Assembly: GCF_921293095.1 (NCBI RefSeq)
Contig: NC_060249.1
Coordinates: 76,457,907 to 76,521,906, forward strand
Length of the DNA stretch: 64,000 bases
Origin: Ischnura elegans
Lineage: Eukaryota; Arthropoda; Insecta; Odonata; Coenagrionidae
Direction: 5' to 3'
A model generated the notes under the pieces. It saw only the letters and a list, made by a program, of their open reading frames with translations. It was not told where the DNA came from and searched no databases. Shown here piece by piece: positions 50,497 to 61,925 of this stretch. A program made the position numbers and the translations under genes. Position 1 is the first letter of the stretch. The number at the start of each line of letters is the position of its first letter.

Positions 50497-51235
50497 TCAA
50501 GGACATTCTGACCAATACATCAACATCTGCATGTGATGGAAGCAACGAAGTCCAAGATAGTGAATCCGATGGCGACTTTGGCGTGATCGCCAATGCACAG
50601 CTCTATCCAACAAAATGCAGCTGTCCTTTTATGAGGTAAAATCCAAATAAACCAGACAAATTGTAATCGAGTACTGGGTTTTGACAGATGTGAAATGAAA
50701 ATACAGCCTAAATCAATTTCCATATTGTGGCAAAGATGATGATTGGCCGTCAAATCAAGCGTTGGGGAAATAAATAGTTACTAAAGTGACCGTAACATAC
50801 AAGAATTCAGGAATAAATGTAACTTGTAACAATTATTTTCCATCCATCCAGCTGGCAGGAAGTCATAAAAAATGGAAAACTTCTCTTGCATGGACGATCT
50901 GAAAAAAACAGGCGTGAGGCACAAATATCCATGACCCCTAAAATAGACATGTAATCCATTCAACGCGAGTGTTAAAAAATACCTTAGGCCATACTCTTAC
51001 GTAGAATCAGGCAAACTAGAACAATAATGTACTTTCACTCAGCAGCATGATCTCAGACGACACTATTTCCGAAACGAATGAAAGAATACCAGAGACCATC
51101 CTATTTCATAATAAAAACAAAGCGGGAGTAGATATGATGGATACCATGTATCAATTTATTTACACGTCTCCAAATCCAACAGCCATATCTCCACGGGCAC
51201 AAAAAAGAAAAAGGTGCCAAATACCATCAAATTGA
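50497..51235 (+). pseudogene. Dead piggyBac-type transposase with lost catalytic residues
   Basis: Piggyback-type blocks follow in family order on the plus strand, broken by stops and frameshifts. From about 50497 an acidic DSESDGDFG stretch runs straight into ANAQLYPTKCSCPF and NPNKPDKL. The region normally between them, roughly 200 residues, is deleted, and the first catalytic Asp (usual '(V/D)DEQL') is gone. Next, in another frame from about 50665, come EYWVLTDVK, KYSLNQFPYCGKDDDW, SGINVTCNNYFPSIQLA and KTSLAWTI. The second Asp of 'CDNFFTS' is Asn here. Finally the segment at 51047-51235 carries ETILFHNKNKAGVDMMDTM with the third Asp intact. After about 51170 the sequence no longer matches the family. 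Confidence 0.85.
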
Positions 51236-51297
51236 ATCATTGCATCAATTTCTTTTCCATTTTTCAAATTCCTTTTCATATTCACATGGCTGGTTTC

Positions 51298-51367
51298 CTA
51301 ACACCCCCTGCCACTCGCTATCAAGCGGCTTACGGGTTAGTGTGTAGATTTAGATGTAGATGAATAA
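51298..51367 (+). repeat. LINE- or SINE-like 3' tail within element 2
   Basis: CACCCCCTGCCACTCGC, then GCGGCTTACGGGTTAG, then GTAGATTTAGATGTAGATGA with AATAAA. A GC-rich terminal block ending in a short GTAGAT-type tandem tail is typical of non-LTR retroelement 3' ends. It interrupts the transposase relic. Confidence 0.4.
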
Positions 51368-51745
51368 ATCGTCCAATGAACGCATTCAGCGCAAAAAAAT
51401 ATTTTGTGGAAACAGCACTGAAAAAATACTGTCTGTCTGAGATTTACAACAAAGTAATAAGTTTTAAAAATTTTAATGCAAATTTTGTAAACCCAGTACC
51501 CCTATTGTTTAAACATGTAACACAACTTTTGTATTGAGTGTATGTATTCTCATTATTTGATTCGCAATAAACTACTACATACGGTTTAATTCGTGATTCT
51601 TTAAAATAATTTTTATTAACTTTTGACGATGGAAATAATATTTAATAATGTTAAATAGTGTTTTTAATGAACTGATTCAACAATTAATACGATTAAACTG
51701 AATATTGGTTGAATATTAGGCGTTTTATTCCAAAATGCATTTTAG

Positions 51746-51807
51746 GGGTCAAATGACCCCTAGCCGTCCTTCTAGGTAGCGCGAAACTCCCGTCCTCCTA
51801 GTGTTAA
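51746..51807. repeat. Right inner and terminal repeats of element 2 with TTAA
   Basis: The inner block is at 51746-51777, the terminal CCGTCCTCCTAGTG at 51790-51803, and TTAA at 51804-51807. Confidence 0.85.
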
Positions 51808-53590
51808 AAAGCCTAGGTATTGACAGTGCCCCACCCAAATACAGTACTTCCATGCACTAAATTTTTGAGGCCTTTACCTTGCAACTACATTAAACAACTC
51901 CATTAAAGTTAGGAAAAATAACTCATTTGCTTTCCATAACTTAACCTTTAATTGTCGACTGATTTCAATACACTATCATTTCCATGTCTATATATATCAT
52001 TCCAACTCCACTCAACAAATTATTCAAGCTCAGGGCCTCAGGTATTGGTAAAGATTTTGGTATTTCTATGGCTCACCACCTTTTACCTCAAAGTAGAGAA
52101 TCCAAAACCGTTTTAAAGACAAAAATCTGTGTTCTTACGCACTTTCACAAAAGTTAAAATAACGAATACTTGCCCCTTGTACGATTTGGAGCAGAAAAGT
52201 AAGAAATTATATAATTCAAGGCAAAAATAGGTTGATTAGCTATTTTTGAATTTACATAAGAGAGACCTAAAGTACCTGAGAGACCGACAGAGACCAAATA
52301 CATGAAAACATTATTCAATTCTTGAACGCAAAGAAAATAAGAATGAAAATTGATGATTATGTCAATAGAAATATTTCATGTGAAACCTAAAAAAAACGTC
52401 CTAAAATACAGTAATTAAATCTGCGAGATCCATATAGATTCATCAAAATGAATGGCAACAGCTCGGTGAGAATTCATATCAAATCTGATAGAAATTCTTA
52501 CTATGAATATAATAAAATAGTTTAGCAATGACTGATTACGCATTTTACTTTTATTGAAATCCGTAACTTTATCGGCGCGATAAAGGCATTGCTATAATTA
52601 AATGCCACCGTCTGTTTTCCTGTTTTTGCTTCAAAATGGGGTAACTCAATTTCAAAATATATATTTCATCCCATCCCATTCATCACATGCTATCAGTTGA
52701 TGAAAACCTGTAGAAAATTAAAATCATTTACAATCAAAAATATCCCACATTTATAGATAAATTAAAGCAAAAGTAATCATTATTCTAATCATGTAACGGT
52801 AAAAATGGAGCTTCTAAATTTACCGGCTGAAACATCATAATTAGCAAAAACCCGACAAAGACCAACAACTGAGGTTACATATGCGGTCGTGTGTAATTTA
52901 TGAACATATGAACCTCGGTCAAAACTATTTCCTGCTCGGGGAATTGGAGCATAACGGCCAACTAAATCGTAGGGAAAATTTAATTCTATCGAATTATAAG
53001 GCTTTCATGAAAGGCATGTAATGTACTAAATTACATACTTTTTCAAATTTGTTCAATTTTGGTTATTGTTTTAACGAGATTCCCTTATGGCCTCTCGTGG
53101 AATAAATAATGGAAATATTTGGCTCCACTTGTTATATTTTCTGCATATCAAAATTGAAAATTAAAACATTACTTCGGAAAATGTATTCATGGTGATGCTG
53201 CTCAAGGACAAGATATATTATTGATCACAACTACTTAACAAAAGTTTTCGAGAAAAATTAATGCCAATAAGTTCTTTACGCAACAAAAATTATCGCAAAA
53301 CATGAAAAATTTGCTCGTCCTATTTTCTATTTTTATGTAATTGCAATTGACGCGGTTTAAGTCGAATCACGAAAGTTACCCAAATGACAGTAGTGCGACA
53401 GTCGGGTAGTTGAAAGAGTAAAGGTTTAAACATGTAAGTATTAAATTATCCACAAGCTTGGGAGTTTAAATATTTCCTCGATCGCCTTTTCTAAATCGAG
53501 ATATCAACAAGGAAAAAAATATAGAGCGATCGGTTCACGTTAATATCCCAGCCTCAACTTTGCCACACGGTGACGAAATTACTCGGGTGA
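51808..53590. other. Unassigned AT-rich DNA with one hairpin
   Basis: A hairpin at about 52868-52924 pairs GACC/GGTC and GAGGTTACATATG/CATATGAACCTC around a loop of about 20 bases. Otherwise nothing recognised. Confidence 0.45.
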
Positions 53591-53599
53591 GAATTTAAT

Positions 53600-54060
53600 T
53601 TTGCGGCAGAACATGACGTCAACGGGGAGGCGGCTCGTAGGTTGACAGCTGAACAGCGATGAGAATTAAAAGAAGACTCAAAGCGCTATATAGATGTTGA
53701 CGCGCTCGTGAACGGATTAAGATTGACCAGCAACCCGACCCTGACGAGGGAGGGGACCGCAAAATCCACTGAAATTTTGACCCCGCATGAACAGGTGATC
53801 TCGCCGGACGAATACCCCTATCATCATCCCAGGTCGCGGCTCCACCCTTTCCGCGGTCGCCCTCCACTTAACCTGCCCCGCGCTGTAACACATGATGAGG
53901 GAAGCACTCCAGCCCGATCGCTTGCTTCCTTTTCCGGCCAGTATCCATCGGCCAGTTGAGATTTAAGGGTGGTTCATAACGGGACGTACGACCATCACGC
54001 CTCTGAAATGCTGTATAAAACACGACCGTCCCATCAGCACCGTGGTTAGGGATGAGCTAA
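53600..54060. other. GC-rich, CpG-containing island
   Basis: A sharp rise in G+C and CpG between about 53600 and 54060 separates it from AT-rich flanks. Open frames on both strands (82 and 83 codons) overlap and show no domain. It might be a promoter or first-exon region, or a GC-rich repeat; I cannot confirm either. Confidence 0.35.
54014..54037 (+). promoter_or_regulatory. Possible core promoter (TATA-like box and initiator-like TCAG)
   Basis: TATAAAA at 54014-54020 is followed by CATCAGCAC with a TCAG at 54034-54037, at the edge of the GC-rich island. The spacing from the TATA box to the candidate start (about 22 bases) is shorter than the usual 30, and no downstream gene was found. It is weak support only. 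Confidence 0.2.
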
Positions 54061-54161
54061 CTCAAAGAATGCAGGAGCCCCAAGAACACCATTACTCAAC
54101 AAGGAGCTCTATATACTACAAGATAGGTATTACTACGATTATCTCTTTTATTATTATCCTC

Positions 54162-55191
54162 ATTTGATAACCTCTTAGGAGAAACAATTGGAAGATAGTA
54201 TGTCTTGTATAATTTATGTTTGGCATTACTATTCATTCTTGACGCTTCAAGTGGCAAAAAGTTTTTTCAACTTGCTTACAGCTACTGTCGGAAATATTTA
54301 AGTAAAGGAGCTCTATTTACTGCAGAGTATGCTCAATTACCGCTCGACTGATCGTTATTCCTTTCTTTTTAATGATTCATATTTTATTCAAAAATCTAAT
54401 TATACCATCATGGAATTTTTAGAATTCACACAAGGTAGACCTTTTAATAACCTCTACCTCGTCAATAAAAACTTAACTACACAGAAAATTCTCAGGAGGA
54501 TTATTCATACAAATACAAAAATTACAGCAATAGTAAACACAAGTCTACCCTATAAATTTAAGTGTTTAGTAAGTATGGTAGCGTATCTATGTAATAATAA
54601 AAACTTCGTCATGATGTTTCGATGACAAGTTAATATAAATTAAAACTAGTTGAGGCTAGAAACTGCTTCATAGGTTTTGTTGCGGTAAAAAGTAGTCTGT
54701 AACTGGATATTCTGTTAGGCGTCTGGTGCATATACTATTTTAAAGATGGCCAATAGTAAAATAGGCCAAGAAAACATGGCCAATAGCAGAACCAGAAACT
54801 TTTACACATCCTTAAAATGACTTTAGAGACGTATACAGTATTTTCAGTTCAAAATTAAATCACTGGAAAATTACTTTGATGATTCATCATAAAATACCAT
54901 TAGTTATTTGCATTCATCAATCAAACGGCTAGGTAATCATTTTATCAAGCATACAATTTCTATAATGTTTATGCTATTAAGAAGTTGATCAAGGTTCTAT
55001 CCTCCATTACATGTATACTTTTACGCAAAACATATTTAAGTGAGATAAAGGTAAAAATCAATTGAAACACAAGTGTTTGTATAAGAGGAGTTAAGGAATA
55101 ATAATAATATCAAACTTAAAATTTATGCAAAACATACTTTAAACATACACAAAACTATATCTCATTTGTCTTTCCTAAGAGGTTATCAAAT
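54162..55191. mobile_element. AT-rich DNA element with terminal inverted repeats, 1030 bp
   Basis: The left end ATTTGATAACCTCTTAGGA (54162-54180) is matched exactly by the right end in reverse complement (55173-55191). Weaker similarity continues for another 15-20 bases (GAAACAATTG versus AAGACAAATG). The interior is AT-rich; a 98-codon frame at 54329-54625 has no family resemblance. No clear target duplication was seen. It is probably a nonautonomous DNA transposon of unknown superfamily. Confidence 0.6.
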
Positions 55192-56535
55192 AAGTTGATT
55201 TTAATAAATAGATGTTAATAAATGATACAATCCAAGAAAGAATGCATACCTAAGTTGAATTACAAGTGGTTGGAGTTATCTAGTCATCAGTGAAAGTATT
55301 TAGTCATCAAACCTACATTGACCCAATTGATACCAATTATATGTTGTACTTCAGGTTAATTTTCTCCTTATTCTCACCGGATCTCCCATGCCCTTGCACG
55401 AACCATAGGGGAATGTATTAGAGGTTAACCTCCCGTGATATTGCCCAACACAGCAGCCATTCACAAAAGACACGTTTCATGTGATTAAATTCACATTCGC
55501 GTCCTATTCCACTGAGCATAATGTAGAAGCCTTGAGAGTACATAAAAAGAAAATGCCTTTGGCAACGTAGAAGGGGAGAATAACAATATCATAGACTACG
55601 TGATTAGACAAGTAGAAAAGTATAAGGATGAACAATAAACAGAGTCCATTATAATAAACGGAGAAAAATCAATCGTAAATAACCATTAATATTACTATTG
55701 ATACCTTCACTGGCACCATAGAATCTCAATTCTATTGAATGAAACCAGATCAGATTTAACATAAAGTTTGAAACAGGCACCGGTAATTGTTTTACGTACA
55801 ACAAAATTTTCTTGAACAGTATAAACACAAATTTGGGGTTTCAGGTGATTATTCACCATCTATAAATCAATATGTGAATATCTTATAGGAAGAAAGTGTT
55901 CCCCTTTAATTTATCGCATCTATTAGTTAAAATTTTTTCATTTGCTATAATTTTATATATTCATATATTCAATGGTATTCCCAGGCTTCGCACGTGTTCT
56001 AATTTTGTGAAGTACTTTTGCTCGTCAAAGGAATCTGCACGCTTTCAAATATACATATATCCTTCAATATAGGCTATATTTAAATCATAAACGAGATGCT
56101 AAGTAGTAGATGCAAGGCGTTCATCAAACTGCAAAGATTGACCGTTAGCAATTTGAACTATATTGCCTACGATTAGATGCTTCATGGGCAACGAGAAGGC
56201 TAATTGAGGCAAATCATGCCTTCATCTGCGCTATAAACAAACACAGTGTCAGAAAGTTTTACCTTCTGCCGGTCAAAGATTCAAATCGTGGAAACCAGAA
56301 TAGAATTCTGACGCTGACGAAATATTGCATGACAACCAAAGTTTGCATGTGTAGAGCGATAGGCAATATTTTTCCCAGTTCACAGGCACAATAGTGTGTG
56401 ACTTGTTTGCAAATGATCCCAAAAATCAAGTTCCTGGCACTCACGTCCTTTCTCGCCAGGACAGCGTCCATCCCCTTACGCCAAGTGGGGTAAACACCGT
56501 TATCTCCCTCGAGACCCATATCCATCGTTTTGTGT
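55192..56535. other. Unassigned AT-rich DNA
   Basis: Nothing recognised. AGATTCAAATCGTGG at 56277 resembles a tRNA B box but lacks an A box at the right distance. Confidence 0.45.
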
Positions 56536-56539
56536 GTTA

Positions 56540-56715
56540 CAGAGTCTCAGTCATTTAATTTCATATTAATATCTTTCACATTGAAACATTGAGAATATTT
56601 CATGCAGTTATTGTTATACATATCTTGATTTTAATCTCAAGTTTGTGAAGATCATTTACCTGTCAGACCCTTTGTATTCCCCTCAGAAAATCCTGAATCC
56701 TCCCTTGCTACCATA
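56540..56715 (+). repeat. Dispersed repeat, copy 1
   Basis: Aligns with 63771-63936. Shared words in order are CAGTCATTTAATTT, ATAT-AAT, AGAATATTT, TGCAGTTATTGTT, CCTG(T)C/CTGACCC and AAAATCC...GATCC/GAATCC. Identity is perhaps 65-70% with small gaps. It is noncoding. The C-rich block followed by AAAATCCNGGATCC is a form I associate with the ends of common arthropod repeats. Confidence 0.6.
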
Positions 56716-57600
56716 TCCTTATCGTCTGTATGGTGCGGCGTCTACTGTAGGAAATATGAATTATTTACTGCCGATTTGGTTTCCGAGCCGAGCTTGAAAT
56801 ATAAAAAGGCCCGAATCTTTGTGGTCCCTGACCTCTAGATCTATCTAGGACTTCTTCTCTAGAATAGACAGGCTTGACGTCATGATATAATGACGTCACG
56901 TGCTCCAACGAACAGATAACCGCTTCTCAGTTACCCTTATTATCCTCCTCTTCGCATCATCCTCGCGTTAGTCGTTAGAATTCATTCGTAATAAGCACAC
57001 TGAAGGAGAATCATCCCCTTCATCAAGATATCATGTCATGCTAATCCCTCAACGAGCTTTTCATCTTGACGAGTCCATGAACTAGAATTGTGATGACCCG
57101 ACCTACTCATATATTTTAGACGAAGTTTTTAAAATATTTTTTTCATATAACGTAAAAATGACTAATTGAAGAGCATTAAATTATCATCCCAAATTCATAC
57201 CCTTCCATTTACCGGATTGTTTCGATAAATTACGTTTTAGGACCTGATTGAAGGACCCCATTTTTTCAATTAGTAACTTAATATAGCACTGGATGTAAGA
57301 ATACGATTTACCAAAGTCATTTTGTTGCATTTTATTATATTCACGCAAGAACATTCCGTATTTCATCTCAAGAACCATAATCCTAATGCACATATGCCAC
57401 CGTTGCCTATACAGTAGTGTCCATCTCCTTTAAATAAAGAATGGAGTAAACACACCTTTTTCCTTCTTGAAACCTACGCCTTGATATATATGAACGCATC
57501 CCCAAGCTCCCTTTTTCCATCACATCTTCCGATGGAAGCCATGACGTTGACGCGCGATCCGAGGGTAAATGGGAGAGGAGAAGTGGGGAGGGGGGTCGGA
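56716..57600. other. Unassigned DNA
   Basis: No gene seen. A short palindromic GACGTCATGATATAATGACG occurs near 56877-56897. Confidence 0.45.
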
Positions 57601-57607
57601 AAAAGGA

Positions 57608-58250
57608 AGTCTATGGAGTGACGTGTGTTGAAGGGGAGGAGAGAATGGCGGGGAGGGATAAGTGGGATGAGAAGGGAGAGGGAAGTGAACAAGTGAGTGG
57701 CGACGGCCGCTTGCCAGGATAAAGTGCTTAAGCTCGTTGGGAAACGGAAAAATTATTGAATAATGCTAATTACCTGTTCACAAAATATACTAAATTTCAT
57801 GTACATAACGAGAGTAACTCCATTGAATCCTAGAAGACAGTTTACTGATCCTTTGAATAACAACGGGTTTGGTGTAAATGGAATATTACGTCCAGTCATT
57901 GGCAACAAACGTCTAAACACAGTAAAGCAATCAAGAAAGGGAAGAAATTTGAAATCATTAAACTAGAAAATAGTAAAAAAAGGCACAACATATCAGTGAG
58001 CTGATGGACAGAATATGAACCACGCCAAACTAAAATCATAATGCACAACATATGTAAAAATATATGGCGTAAGATGGCGAGAAAGAAATTGATCAAGATA
58101 AAACAAATTACTATTCGAGGAAGGGAAAGCATTGAGGCTCATAGAAATGAATAGTACAGCATAGAAATATCAACTTTAACATCGCTGAATCCACTTAATA
58201 GGAGTAAATGAGTTAAGCTTTACCAAAACTTAACAATAATTAGACATCTC
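57608..58250. repeat. Duplicated locus, copy 1
   Basis: The purine-rich start (GTCTATGGAGTGACGTGTG ... GAACAAGTGAG ... GGCGACGG(C/T)CGCTTGCCAGG) is repeated at 58797-58930. The following AT-rich part is repeated at about 59493-59880 (TTACGTCC, CATTGG, GATGAGTTAAG). A middle part is repeated at about 60214-60330 (AATGCTAATTAC, GATCC, TTTGGTGT). It is noncoding; the frames inside are short and not shared between copies. Confidence 0.7.
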
Positions 58251-58796
58251 GGAGATGATACAAATTGTGTACAAGTTGGTCCAAGATGATTCATAGCAAC
58301 GCCTAGTTTAGCTTGCTGATGCAATGCTGATGTAATAGATTACTTATGTGATGAGGGGGAGAATATTTTTTTAGTATTCTTGCCATAATTTTCTTTTGGT
58401 ATTGCGTTTTGCTGTTAGCCACTTACGTATTGTTTGAATAAATATTGTTATTATTTCCACTGCATTTCATAATGTGGAAATGTCGGGCGGCTGGATTCCC
58501 ACGCATCCGCATTCGAGGTGCAAGTGTATGTATCAGTTTGTATAAGTTTACATTTTCTTTTTTCCCTCTGATATTTTTTTCATTTTTTGTGTGCTTGCGC
58601 TTACTAAGCCTTGTTGTTGTGTTTTTTTTTGGAACCTCTGTAAATTTATTTTCTCAAATTGTTATGCATTTGTAAAATATCTCATGGAACAGAAAGGCTC
58701 ATGATAGTAAATAAATCGAATTGAAGAAAAATTCCTTTATTTTGTTTAAAGTATCCCAATGAAAGGTTTTGAGAAACGAACTTCAATTGATTTTAA

Positions 58797-59880
58797 GGGA
58801 GTCTATGGAGTGACGTGTGCTGAAGGGCAGGAGATAATGGAGGGGGAAGAGGGATGGGAAGGGGGTAGTGAACAAGTGAGAGGCGACGGTCGCTTGCCAG
58901 GCCGAGGCGCATAAGCTCGTTTAGAAATGGTTGAGGCATTACCACGGCAGCAGTCCCCCGACAGTAATTATCTCGGGGAACGCGATATTTAATCGAGAAA
59001 TGAGTCCCAAGTTGGTGGTGGCCGATAACTTCATTAGGAGGTGGGGGAGTGACTTTCCAGTGTGGGGGATGAGGGATTCGGGGTGCTGAGATGGATTGAA
59101 GGGGATGGGTTGCGAGGCCTCTTAAGTTTACGTCTAGGATTATGGGTTTGGCGAGCCACTGAGGAGTAAAATTTCAATTCATCTTGTGTTAAGACTAAAC
59201 GAGGAGTTGGGATGACATCTGAAATATGAAGTCTTATTATGACCTTGAAAACGCGCATTCTTGCAAGTAAAAAATACATCGTTGAGTTTGAGTAGGTGAA
59301 GAGATCATTCGGAATTTGGGAAGAAAAACGCGAGCAATTAAGGCAATATTAAAAATCATTTTACTTGGATCGTACGCAATTGAGGTTATACTGATTCTCT
59401 TCACAATAAAATGTATCGTGAGTCATATGCTGCGTCGTGGCATTAGCATTGATCTGAGGTGGGCAGGAGAAAAAGAATGACGAGCCTATCAATAAAATGT
59501 CTGCTACAATAATTTTACGTCCTATCATTGGTTGCTCACTTTAAAAGACAGAATAACAATACAGCAAAGGAAGATATCTTCGTGAAAATATTACAAAAGT
59601 AATAAGTAAAAAAGGCATTAAATATTAGTGTGATAATGAACTGGATATCAACGACATCAAGCTAGAAAAATACACAACATATCTAGATATGTGGCGTGCG
59701 ACAGTAAGGAAGAAATCGAACTTGATCAAAAAAATACTCTTCAAGTAAACGAAATCTGAGGCACAAGGAACTTAATAGGAAATTATAGAAATTTGAATAC
59801 TAATAATACTGGGGACATTAAATAGGAGGGTAAAAATAAAAATTGATGAGTTAAGTTTACCCTAAGTAGATATAAATTAG
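58797..59880. repeat. Duplicated locus, copy 2, with a 560-bp extra segment
   Basis: 58797-58930 matches the start of copy 1 at roughly 80%, and 59493-59880 matches its later part at lower identity. Between them is about 560 bp with no counterpart in copy 1: either an insertion here or a deletion there. The extra segment is GC-richer (about 58930-59110) and shows no element ends. Confidence 0.65.
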
Positions 59881-60213
59881 CCACATCAGGGATTACTGGT
59901 TACTTCTCAGGATTTGATATTCAGCATCGAAGGGCGTTAATACAAATTCAATGATTTCGTTTGAAAAATCCATTTAAAAGTGCCTGAAAATATGTTGTTT
60001 TCAATTAAATTGATGTTAAGCCAACTTTCTAGAAAGGTAATCACCTTGATACATTAACGAGAAACTCACAACTCCACACTCTTTACCAATATCATCACTG
60101 TGAAAAATTTGGAACTTGGATCGGTGAAACATTAAATTCTCTGTTGAAAAAGTGAAAGTAACTTATTCTTTTATAAATTCATGTGAACATACAGAGCCGA
60201 CGCAATTATAGAT

Positions 60214-60330
60214 AAATGCTAATTACATGAATATAAATTTGCACGTGACGATAGTAACTTCATTTACTCCCAGAAGGCAGCTTGCAGATCCCTTGACGTG
60301 AGGGTGAGATCTGCGGATTTTGGTGTGAGT
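60214..60330. repeat. Duplicated locus, partial copy 3
   Basis: AATGCTAATTACATGAATAT, then AGTAACTTCATTTACTCC, GAAGGCAG, GATCC and GATTTTGGTGTGAGTGGAA parallel 57761-57880 of copy 1. Only about 120 bp can be aligned. Confidence 0.5.
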
Positions 60331-61785
60331 GGAAGAAAATCCATTGGGTGAGGGGTTCCCTTCCTTCCCTAATGTCCCGTAAAATCCATGGACCTATCAT
60401 TTCCATCGCGCCCAGTAGCACGCATCAACGGATTCCGATCGTTTTTACAATTACTTTCACCCCCAGTCACGTCGTCGCTCCAGGTAATTAATAGGGCGGC
60501 GCTTCATCGTATGGATTCCCAGTCATTTTTCCCCGATCCCCTCGGCGCTCAATAAAAGGTGCAGCTTGATGGATCAAGAATTTTTCGCATGCCCACATCG
60601 ATTAGTGCAGGGGGGTCTGGCCCAAAAGAAAACCATCAGATCGCCGATATTTAATCACTCCATCCGGAGTGTTTGAAAAAGGTAATTTTCATTTTCTTTT
60701 CCCATTTCTGTGGTAGAACACGGAGGCAAATCGATGGAATATTAACGTACCCTTTTGATCGGATAGGCATTCAAGAAAGCGATAGCGTCAGGATTGTCTT
60801 TGACATTCTATTTTTTTTAAGGAACAATTACACGATGGGAACAATTTTAGACTAAAATGGCCCTTTAGGCGTGGAAAATTCTCAGAAAAGAATTAAGGAT
60901 TTTAATTTAAGAATATTTCGCACACATTGATATGAGTTTTTAGTGCCCATTCTAATTAAACGAGCGAACTTTTCTGGTCTCGAAGTTTTGAAAAATGATT
61001 GTTTTCTGATATAAGTATTCTGCTATCCTATAACTTTGTAAAAATGAGCATTTTTCATTTCAAATTATTTTCTGGACGTAGCAACATTAAAATTTTATCT
61101 GAAGTAAGCCACATGGAGCCGGACAATTAATAACATAACAGATTAAAAGGGCCGATAAAATGTATTGACCCATTATAATACAATGCTGCTTATAAGTAAC
61201 AACAAAAATGAATTTATTTTCTGCTCTTTCAGGAAAGATGTAAAATAAGTATCATATTGTGCTGTAAAGTTTAATGGCGAAATATGTAGCTGCCACAATA
61301 GTTATGATCGAGTAGAATATTTTCACATTTTCTTAAATGAAAAGTCTTGAAATTTAATTTCTCTCAAAAGCAGCTCTACGTTAGAAAGGGTGAAGAAGTC
61401 TGAGGAAATATATGAAGGGCACTAATGGGTGAGGTAGAATATCTAATTATTTTTAAATATATCATTTTTACAGGCATAAGAAGTAAATTTGATTTTCGCT
61501 CTAAGCAGAGAAGAAAGAGCGAAGCAATGCTTGATTCAATCACATCTCAGTCCATTAAAGATTGATACAGATGAAAGGTCCGTAGAGAGCATTTACTCAC
61601 CGCGTCCTTCGTTCCAAGCGACAAGTAGTCTCCTTCTCACCTCCCGACCCACGACAAGATGGCTGCTATCAAAGTCACGTGGAAATCTCGAAGTGAAAAT
61701 GCCGCAGTCGACGAAGATTCATGTCCTTGAATGGCCGCAGTATTATCCCCTGAAATAAAAAGAAGTAGAGATAAAATGATAATCC
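60331..61785. other. Unassigned DNA
   Basis: GC-richer at about 60400-60640, AT-rich after that. No gene or element recognised. Confidence 0.45.
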
Positions 61786-61789
61786 CAAA

Positions 61790-61925
61790 AATACACCAAA
61801 GCATGACGCTCGTCCTTAAAAATATTTAACTAAGATTCGAATCCCGGCTAAGTCAATTTTTCTATGGTGAATTGGGGGGGGGGGTTATACCCCAAAACCT
61901 CCCCTCGCTGCGTCACTGCTTTGCT
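61790..61925 (+). repeat. tRNA-derived SINE-like segment
   Basis: A well-formed B box GATTCGAATCC lies at 61834-61844, followed by CGGCTAAGTCAATTTTTCTA and a G-run plus TTATACCCC block. An A box is not well kept upstream (GCATGACGCTCGTCC at 61801 is the best candidate). The G-run and CCCCTCGCTGCG block look like the 3' part of a retroposon. The boundaries are uncertain. Confidence 0.4.

Larger units (their letters stand above)
49311..51803 (+). mobile_element. piggyBac-like element 2, complete ends, 2493 bp
   Basis: Bounded by TTAA at 49307-49310 and 51804-51807. The terminal inverted repeats are CACTAGAAGGACGG (left) and CACTAGGAGGACGG (right, reverse complement). The left end runs on into GGGGTCATTTGACCC. 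A second, inner pair of 32-bp inverted repeats (49490-49521 and 51746-51777, ACCTAGAAGGACGGCTAGGG then GTCATTTGACCC) is identical between the two sides. The interior holds a badly decayed plus-strand transposase, a tRNA-like SINE head and a LINE-like tail. It is clearly older than element 1. Confidence 0.88.

Noticed and set aside
54329-54625. 98-codon frame inside the 1-kb inverted-repeat element as its transposase
   Set aside because: Far too short, AT-driven composition, and no catalytic motif.
56270-56300. B-box-like AGATTCAAATCGTGG
   Set aside because: No paired A box or tRNA-like fold; likely chance.
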